NCBI GenBank assembly: GCA_040507035.1
Contig: JBEVVR010000055.1
Location: 1 to 64,000 of the forward strand
Direction: 5' to 3'
From: Thiodiazotropha sp040507035
GTDB taxonomy: Bacteria > Pseudomonadota > Gammaproteobacteria > Chromatiales > Chromatiaceae
Length of the DNA stretch: 64,000 nucleotides
Within the stretch, counting starts at the first letter, position 1; every line of letters begins with the position of its first letter. The notes under the pieces were generated by a model, which was given only the letters and a program-made list of their open reading frames with translations, made no database searches and was not told where the DNA came from. Shown here piece after piece: positions 18,515-25,200 of the stretch. The position numbers were made by a program, and so were the translations under genes.

Positions 18515-18572
18515 TGGCGCGAATAACCGCTTGCGCGCCAATTAAAGTGGCGCGATACTACTATTTGCGCCA
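18515..18572 (+). promoter_or_regulatory. Two tandem dyad operators upstream of the Fic gene
   Basis: Four half-sites form two near-identical inverted repeats. TGGCGC at 18515 pairs with GCGCCA at 18535, and TGGCGC at 18548 pairs with GCGCCA at 18567. Dyads span 26 and 25 bp. A TATTAT element at 18573-18578 looks like a -10 box immediately next to the second dyad. The arrangement suggests repression, plausibly by the HTH domain of the adjacent protein. Binding is inferred. Confidence 0.65.
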
Positions 18573-18589
18573 TATTATGGGATGAAACC

Positions 18590-19990
18590 GTGCCAAAAAC
18601 CGTCTCCCAAGAGGAACTCGACCGTCTGGAAGCTCTCATCGCCCAACATCCGGAAGGAGTTGGCGTAGAAGCGCTTTCTGAAATCCTTGGTTCCGGAATC
18701 TCCCGTCGTACCCTGCAACGCCGATTGGCTTTTCTGGTCGAACAGCAACGTATTAGTACCAAGGGTGGAGGACGAGCGCTACGCTATCAGCCGATTCCTC
18801 GAGTGATCCATCGCACCCTTACAGATAATATAGCCGTGGAAGACAAGGTCTCACGGGAGATCTATGTACCCCTCTCACACGAGGGAGAGGAGATCCGTGC
18901 CTATATCCGTCAACCCATCCAGCAGCGTAAACCGGTCGGTTACGACCGCGAGCTGCTTGAGTCTTACCGTCCCAATGGAACTCACTACTTGTCACCTGAG
19001 ATACGTGAACATCTGCACCGAATAGGGCGTTTTTCTGATATTGAACGTATAGCCGGAACATATGCCCGGGAGATCCTTGGCCGATTGTTGATCGATCTCT
19101 CATGGGCTTCGAGTCGACTCGAAGGTAATACCTACAGTCTCTTAGATACTCTGAATCTGATCGAGTTGGGTCGAGAAGCAGAAGGCAAGGACCGAAGGGA
19201 GACACAGATGATCCTGAATCATAAAGCTGCCATTGAGTTGCTTGTGGAGCAAACAAACGATATTGGCTTTGATACCTTCACTTTTTTCAATCTGCACGCG
19301 TTGTTGTCAGAAAATCTGCTTACCCATCCGAATGAAAGCGGGCGCCTGCGCCGAGGTATCGTGGAGGTCAGTGGCTCGGTTTTTCATCCACTCGGGATCC
19401 CGCAGCAAATCGACAGCTATTTTCGTTTGATCCTGCAAAAGGCGATGCTCATCGAGGATGTTTACGAGCAGGCGTTTTTCATTATGGTACACATTCCCTA
19501 TCTGCAACCATTCGTGGATGTGAACAAACGAGTATCACGTCTTGGCGCTAATATTTCGTTCATTCGATCCAATTTTTGTCCGCTTTCATTTGTCGATGTG
19601 CCTGAACAGGCCTATGTGGAAGGCACACTCGGTGTGTATGAGTTGAAGCGCATTGAGTTGCTACGCGATGTGTTTGTCTGGGCTTATGAGCGTTCGTGCC
19701 AACGCTACATGGCTATCCGCGGAACCATGGCAGAACCGGATCCAATACGACTACGTCACCGTGAGGTATTGATCGAGATAGTAAGCGAAATCGTACGAGG
19801 GTTGCGGTTTCCCGATAAGCAGTCGGTCTATGGTGAAGCAAAATCGCTGGTACCGCCAGAAGACTTGGACCGGGTCGTTGATATGGCACTGGATGATCTG
19901 CGGAATTTGCATGAAGGCAATATTAGCCGCTACAAATTGCGTTTGTCTGAGTACAGAGCATGGCAACAGAGGCAACAAATGCCCGATTGA
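18590..19990 (+). CDS. HTH-domain Fic family protein with altered Fic motif
   Basis: A 466-residue protein. An N-terminal winged-helix/HTH region (residues 1-60, SRRTLQRRLAFLVEQQRIS) precedes a Fic fold. The inhibitory helix motif S174-x3-E178-G179 is present. At the Fic motif the usual HPFxDGN(G/K)R reads QPFVDVNKR (residues 306-314): catalytic His becomes Gln and the first Gly becomes Val, while Asp, Asn, Lys and Arg remain. Canonical AMPylation is therefore doubtful. The start is GTG 18590. Two operator-like dyads lie immediately upstream, which fits autoregulation. No separate antitoxin gene is seen. Confidence 0.85.
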   Translation: MPKTVSQEELDRLEALIAQHPEGVGVEALSEILGSGISRRTLQRRLAFLVEQQRISTKGGGRALRYQPIPRVIHRTLTDNIAVEDKVSREIYVPLSHEGEEIRAYIRQPIQQRKPVGYDRELLESYRPNGTHYLSPEIREHLHRIGRFSDIERIAGTYAREILGRLLIDLSWASSRLEGNTYSLLDTLNLIELGREAEGKDRRETQMILNHKAAIELLVEQTNDIGFDTFTFFNLHALLSENLLTHPNESGRLRRGIVEVSGSVFHPLGIPQQIDSYFRLILQKAMLIEDVYEQAFFIMVHIPYLQPFVDVNKRVSRLGANISFIRSNFCPLSFVDVPEQAYVEGTLGVYELKRIELLRDVFVWAYERSCQRYMAIRGTMAEPDPIRLRHREVLIEIVSEIVRGLRFPDKQSVYGEAKSLVPPEDLDRVVDMALDDLRNLHEGNISRYKLRLSEYRAWQQRQQMPD

Positions 19991-20214
19991 GATACCGTTC
20001 GGGTCGATCGATTATTCACGAATGACCCGAATTGAATAAAAACGTGTCTTAGTTTGTTGCATTGTTAATTTCACAGGGAACGAGAGAAGGTTTGTGTACT
20101 TTACTATCGATTTTTTTTGTGATATTTATTTTCAACAGTCTGTACCTGGATGCTGAGTTTGCAGTCAACAGCAGCACTGTGGCTTGATATGTAAATTCGA
20201 CAGACGGTGTGCGT
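19991..20214. other. Intergenic, AT-rich, no gene seen
   Basis: Between the Fic gene and the gene debris starting near 20215. It contains T-rich runs around 20110 but no convincing hairpin, RNA or open reading frame. Confidence 0.5.
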
Positions 20215-20587
20215 ATGCATACCGCATCCATGATCCAATTCCTAGCACTGCCGAACAAGGCGCAGTTGTGTCTGTTCGGTATGATCGTCTCGGCAGCCAG
20301 CCGCTTTCACCCCAAGTGGCAGGGATATACTCCTCGTCGCTTTATCAATCCTGCTACATCGCGTTGGCGCGTGGTTTGCTGACCAAATTGAGCCCTTCGG
20401 TTACTGGCCACAAGATCTGAAGGAAGGAAATCTAACTGGACCGGTCCACATGCCGCGCTCCATTGCTAACACATGCATCGGCCTTCGATTTTATTCAATG
20501 TCCGCTGCTCGACCGGAACGTCTGTTCAGGGTTGTCCTATTCCCTCCCACGCGCTTTACAACACAGTCCGGCCAAATACATTTCTGA
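20215..20587 (+). pseudogene. Probable frameshifted gene remnant, family unknown
   Basis: The frame from ATG 20215 encodes 55 protein-like residues (including LALPNKAQLCLFG and FHPKWQGYTPRRF) ending at TGA 20380. A +1 shift just before that stop continues as AWFADQIEPFGYWPQDL and remains open to TGA at 20585. Both halves have ordinary residue composition, and the join falls at one point, as expected for a single-indel frameshift. The family is not recognised. An accidental open frame is the alternative. Confidence 0.4.
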
Positions 20588-20643
20588 AACCAAATCTTTA
20601 ATCGAAAAGCGAGGGAGGGATAGTTATTAATGGAGACAATATA

Positions 20644-20787
20644 GTGAATTTAGGCAAAATTCTAAAACAAGCGAGGAAACTGGTCGGCGCAATAAAAGAT
20701 CTTAAAAGGGAACATATTTGGCTGATCGCTTATTGTGCTACTCTGCCAGTCTATTATGCCGCTCTGCTCGTCTATTTGTTACGCTGA
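20644..20787 (+). CDS. 47-residue single-pass membrane peptide
   Basis: GTG 20644 is preceded by GGAGA about nine bases upstream. The product has a basic N-terminal half (KILKQARKLVGAIKDLKRE) followed by one hydrophobic segment (about residues 26-45: IWLIAYCATLPVYYAALLVYLL) ending in Arg. A strong hairpin follows at 20792-20828. Coding signals are limited to ribosome-binding site, length and topology. It could be a small regulatory or toxin-like membrane peptide; function unknown. Confidence 0.5.
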   Translation: MNLGKILKQARKLVGAIKDLKREHIWLIAYCATLPVYYAALLVYLLR

Positions 20788-20791
20788 AAGA

Positions 20792-20828
20792 CGTTCCATA
20801 TGGCGGACACTTAGTCCGCCATGGAACG
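20792..20828 (+). terminator. Hairpin after the 47-residue ORF
   Basis: CGTTCCAT...GGCGGAC pairs with GTCCGCCATGGAACG around an ACTTA loop, with a 2-nt bulge in the left arm. It starts five bases past the TGA and is followed by GGCCTTTATATTT. Likely a rho-independent terminator with a weak U-tract; it would also face the downstream minus-strand gene. Confidence 0.6.
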
Positions 20829-20918
20829 GCCTTTATATTTAATTCTAATTGATTTTTTATAGACACGCAGTAGACCACAGGCATCACCACCAGTGTCCAT
20901 AATATTTCTGGACGAACA

Positions 20919-21554
20919 TTAATTTGTAGTTCGCCGATAGAGCAGGACAATCAGACCGACGGCAATCAGCGCCCATACAGCAATCCAGAAGAGCTCCGGC
21001 AGATAGGTGAGCCTGGCCAGCCCGGCGCCATCCCCCAGGTCCCTGCCATCGAGGAGATGGAAGGGGGAGCGCAGGGACTCCACCAGCACATAGAGTCCCA
21101 CAAAGGCGACGAAGCGGTGGGTCCATTTGCGCTTTCCATACCGGTAGGCCAGCAGAAACATGGCGACGATGGTGAGCAGTATCCAGGGTGTGACCCAATC
21201 CCGTACCCATAACAGGCCCGCCAGTGCAACCAACAGCCCCAATGAGAGGGCGATGTTTTTGGCCTGCCTGGCACTCACCGAGAGATAGATCAAGGACCCC
21301 CAGAGGGCGCTGCCTGCATAGCCCGAGAAGAGCACCATGGGTAGCCAACCACCCGAGGTGAGGCAGCTGCCGGAGGTGTCGAAGGCGATCTGGATCTGGT
21401 GGATGCGTCCCCCCGTGACCAGTGCGGCGAGGCCATGAGAGAGTTCGTGGAAGAAGGTCTGAAACCAGTCAAGAGGCAGATGGATCAGGGGAATGGCCTT
21501 GATGACTAGCGCCAGCAGGAGCTCGATCAGAAAGACGCTGTTGACGCGCTGCAA
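20919..21554 (-). CDS. M50-like membrane metalloprotease
   Basis: A 211-residue polytopic protein with about five to six hydrophobic helices. A zinc-binding HExxH motif sits within a membrane helix: FFHELSHGLAALVTGGR near residues 34-50, the arrangement of M50B-type site-2 proteases. A later Asp-containing motif expected as the third zinc ligand (LLDGRDLGDG near residue 175) is plausible. Substrate unknown. It follows the 129-residue gene by 25 bp on the same strand and probably shares its transcript. Confidence 0.72.
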   Translation of the reverse strand: MQRVNSVFLIELLLALVIKAIPLIHLPLDWFQTFFHELSHGLAALVTGGRIHQIQIAFDTSGSCLTSGGWLPMVLFSGYAGSALWGSLIYLSVSARQAKNIALSLGLLVALAGLLWVRDWVTPWILLTIVAMFLLAYRYGKRKWTHRFVAFVGLYVLVESLRSPFHLLDGRDLGDGAGLARLTYLPELFWIAVWALIAVGLIVLLYRRTTN

Positions 21555-21579
21555 TAGCCTCTACTCCTCTAAGCTGCGA

Positions 21580-21969
21580 CTAGGGCGCTTGCCATTGATA
21601 CTCTTCGCCCTCATCACCAACAATTTGAGCGTTAAGCGCTTGTGCCAGTTTTATCGCCACTACCCGAACAGGCTCATCTATGTTGTCGAGATCGAATGAA
21701 GCGGGGAAGCTTCCGCGTCCATTGGAAAAGAAGAATGCGGGCTCCCATACTTCTCGCTCACCCAAAAGGCCACCCCAGTTTTTTGTGGTGCGGGCAATTT
21801 CCAAGTCACCGTTCGAGCGCTCCATGACTATCTTTTCTCCGGTACTCGGATTTACCGCGACATAGTCGGACGAACGCGGACGGACCCCCTGGATAACGGC
21901 TACTGCAGACAGCCACTCATCAAGTGTGATCTCCGAATCCGTGCGTTCAATATGAAGTGAGTATGCCAT
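21580..21969 (-). CDS. Hypothetical protein, 129 residues
   Basis: ATG 21969 (MAYSLHIERTDSEITLDEWL) is preferred over a longer upstream start because that extension runs into the repeat hairpin at 22004. It is an acidic soluble protein with no membrane segment. The sequence reads as alternating strands and helices: TGEKIVMERSNGDLEIA, then FFFSNGRGSFPASFD, then a C-terminal helix VVAIKLAQALNAQIVGDEG. No family recognised. It lies 25 bp upstream of the M50-like gene. Confidence 0.6.
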   Translation of the reverse strand: MAYSLHIERTDSEITLDEWLSAVAVIQGVRPRSSDYVAVNPSTGEKIVMERSNGDLEIARTTKNWGGLLGEREVWEPAFFFSNGRGSFPASFDLDNIDEPVRVVAIKLAQALNAQIVGDEGEEYQWQAP

Positions 21970-22003
21970 CTTTACCCTGTTCTCCTGACATCCAGGCCTG
22001 TTC

Positions 22004-22021
22004 GGTGCGGCAAGCCGCACC
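22004..22021. repeat. 18-bp hairpin repeat, copy 2
   Basis: GGTGCGGC-AA-GCCGCACC followed by CCTA, identical to 190-207 including the trailing bases. It lies upstream of the 129-residue gene. The identical flanking CCTA suggests that a longer unit dispersed in the genome. Confidence 0.7.
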
Positions 22022-22087
22022 CTAAGACATTAGCTAAAGAGATTCATGCCGCAAATGGACGCTAATGACCGTGTATGTAGAGTAACT

Positions 22088-22260
22088 CCCCTCTCCCCTT
22101 GCGGGAGAGGGGCCGGGGGAGAGGGGGAGTTCATCAACATTGTCATCCGATTCAATAACCAGCAGTAGATGGATTGAGGGGTTCGAACCGATAAGCTTCA
22201 TTTCATAAAATACCCGACGGTCACCCTCTCCCCAACCCCTCTCCCGTCAAGGGAGAGGGG
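22088..22260. repeat. Inverted pair of C/G-rich hairpins
   Basis: CCCCTCTCCC pairs with GGGAGAGGGG at 22088-22112 (loop CTTGC) and again at 22236-22260 (loop GTCAA). The flanking GGGGGAGAGGG and CCCTCTCCCC tracts show that the two copies are inverted relative to each other, about 120 bp apart. The second copy lies about 33 bp past the stop of the giant ATPase gene and may end that operon's transcript. The rest of 21970-22293 holds no gene. Confidence 0.7.
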
Positions 22261-22293
22261 CTATTAAGCATTCCCCAGAGAAACCTTCAATCA

Positions 22294-25200
22294 CTACTCT
22301 TTATCCCTGGATGGTGTCTTGCTCAATCGTTTCTTGGTGGTGCGCTTCCTGGTCACTGAGCGCTCCAGGCCCTCGATCTGATCACCCAGCTGCTTGACCC
22401 GCTCCCAGATATCGTGATCCATCTTCAGCTTGTGCTCCATGGCAGCCACCACGGGCAGCAGGGAATTGTTGATGGCGTCCCCCATGGCGTTCAACACCTT
22501 GTCCATGCCCGGCACCGGCTTGTTGACCACCTGCACATTGAGTTCAAGCTCCTGTATCTGCTGGATCAGCTGTTTCAGCTCCTGCTGCAGGGGATCGAAG
22601 GGTTGCTCGCTGGAGAAGCGGTGGATCGTCTTCTCGATGGCACCGAGTCCGCCGGAGACATGGGCGATCTGGTTGGCGATTCGGGTCACCGCATCGGCGT
22701 CCTCGCCGCCCATGCTCTGGATGCGGGCGAAGTCGCTCTTGATCTGTTCCCATCGGGCCTGTTCCTCGGTGCTCAGGGAGCCGTTGAGTTCTGCCAATTT
22801 CAGCAGGTTCTCCTCGGCCCCGCTGGTGAGGGTCTGGGCCTCACCCAGATAGTGATCCCGAAGCAGGGCATTGAGCTCCTCCTCGTTCATCACCGCGCTG
22901 ACCTTCTCCGCCAGCTTGTTCATGTTGCGGTAGCTGCCCTGGAGTTTGAAGGGGGGTTCGGTACGGTACTTGTCGGCCTGAGCGGCGGACTCGATATATT
23001 GGCGATTGACCCGCATCACCATCTGCTGCACGCTGAAGAGCAGCTTCAGCACACTGACGATCTCACTCTTCTCGGCGCCGCCGTAGGGGTGAGCGAAGTC
23101 GGTGTCGGGGATGGTCTCGCCCTTGGCCAGGCGGATGAAGCGGTAGACATCCTGCATATCCCTTGTCGCCAGCGGCGCGAGCACCGGGTTGGAGGTTAAT
23201 GCGTTTTCGATATAGCTGAGGGAGAAGGCCTCCTCTCGTCCGCTGAGCACATCACCCAGGTTGTAGATATCGGCCCGGTTGGCCAGCATGTCGGGGATCT
23301 TGAAGACCTCCCCCGACTCGGTATAGGGGTTGCCGGCCATGATGACGCAGAAGCGCTTGCCGCGCATATCGTGGGTCTTGGGCTCGTCGCGCCAGACACC
23401 CTCGATGCGCCGGGTGGCGTCGCTCAGCGAGATGAACTTCTGCAGGAACTCCGGATTGGTGTGCTGGATATCGTCCAGATAGAGCATCACGTTGTTGGCC
23501 ATCTCCAGGCCCAGATTGAGCTTCTCCAGCTCCTGCCGGGCGGTGGCGTTGGGGGCCTGAGCCGGATCGAGGGAAGCCACCTGGTGTCCCAGGGAGGGGC
23601 AGTTGATCTTGAGGAAGATCAGCCCCATGCGATTGGCGATGTATTCCATCAGGGTGGTCTTGCCATAACCGGGGGGGGAGATCAGCAGCAGCAGGCCCAT
23701 CTGGTCGGTGCGCTTATCCTCGCCGACGGTGCCGAGCTGTTTCGCCAGGTTGTCACCGATGATCGGCAGGTAGACCTGGTCGATCAGCTTGTTACGCACG
23801 AAGGATGAGAGGGGACGTGCCTTGAAGTCCTCGATTCTCAACTGCCTGCGCGAGGTTTCGATAAGCTCGGAACGGCGAAGCTTGAACTGCTCGAACTCGG
23901 GGACCACGGTGGTGGTGTAGCGGTGCAGCCGTTGCAGAAATTCGGGCAGTTCGAGATGCAGGGACTGGTTGTCGATCCTGGGGTGGTCCCCGAGCAGGCC
24001 GTCGATAGTCTGTTGCAGGGTTACCGGCTGGACCTGCAGCGGCAGCGAACCGTTGAGCATCAGCAGGGCCACCGCTTCGTCACGTGCAAAACCGTCTTCG
24101 GACTGGGGTTGGAACTGCAACAGGCCATCGACCCAGGAGCAGGCCAGGCGCCAGCCCCGGCCGATGTCGCCGGCGAGCTGCTGCAGGGTCTCCATGAAGG
24201 CGGTCTGGTGGTGAATGGTCTTCATCTGCTGGCTCAACGCCTTGGCCAGGCGGTCCCCATTCCGGCTAACTTCGAACTGCAGTTTCGGCTTGGCGAATTC
24301 GAGGGAGAGGTACTCGGCGGCAATCTCCGCCTCCTGGGTATCGAAAGGGAGTTCAATGTCGCGCACAAAATCGAGCAGCGCGGTAGTCAACTCAGCACGA
24401 ATCGACTGGAAGGCGTTCGCCACATTGAAGGTGCGCTCAAGCTGGGAGAGGCTCTGCGCCAGCCGGGACCAGGCCATCTTCTGGAACTGTTCGGAATCCT
24501 CGCGATGGAGATGACAATAGAGGAGGCCCAGGGCGCGACTGCGCGGACTGAAACGCAGCAGTCCGGCGTTCTGATAGATCTCGAGCAATGCACTGAGCAG
24601 TCGCGCCCCGTCCTGATCGTGGATGCCCCGTTCATAACCCTCCTGATAGCGGGGCGCCATGAACTGACGCATGGTGGCGCTCAATTGCCCTTCATCGTTA
24701 CGCTGATCCATCAACAGCTGCAGACTGAGATCCGCTTCACCCCGCTCGGCGCTGCGCAGCATCAGATAGGCGAGGTACTCCCCCCGGTAGACATCTCTGT
24801 TCTCCGAGGGTAGGGACTGCTCCCAGTAGGCCTGCAGACGGGAGAGCTCCCGGTCCTGCATCGGCTCGAAAAAATCGGTCCCGGTGAGATGAAAAGCCAG
24901 CGCCTCCTGGTGGGGCACGATGGTAAGGTCGGTCTCCTGGGTGCTGATGCTGAAGCGATGCCGGCCCAGCTTGATCACATTGCCCCCCGCCTCGAACAGC
25001 TCCTGCTTGTCCCGCTGGGCGCGGATCGACTGCTCCTTGGCGCTCTTCAACCGGCTGTCGATATCGTCGGCACGGACATTGTCGTTCAAATCGCGCAGGT
25101 TCTCGGAGAGTGTACGCACCTTGCCGACCATGGCGTCTGAGGCGAAGTAGGTGTTGATCTCATCCTGGCTCTGCATGGCGCGGGTTCGTTTCTCGATCCC

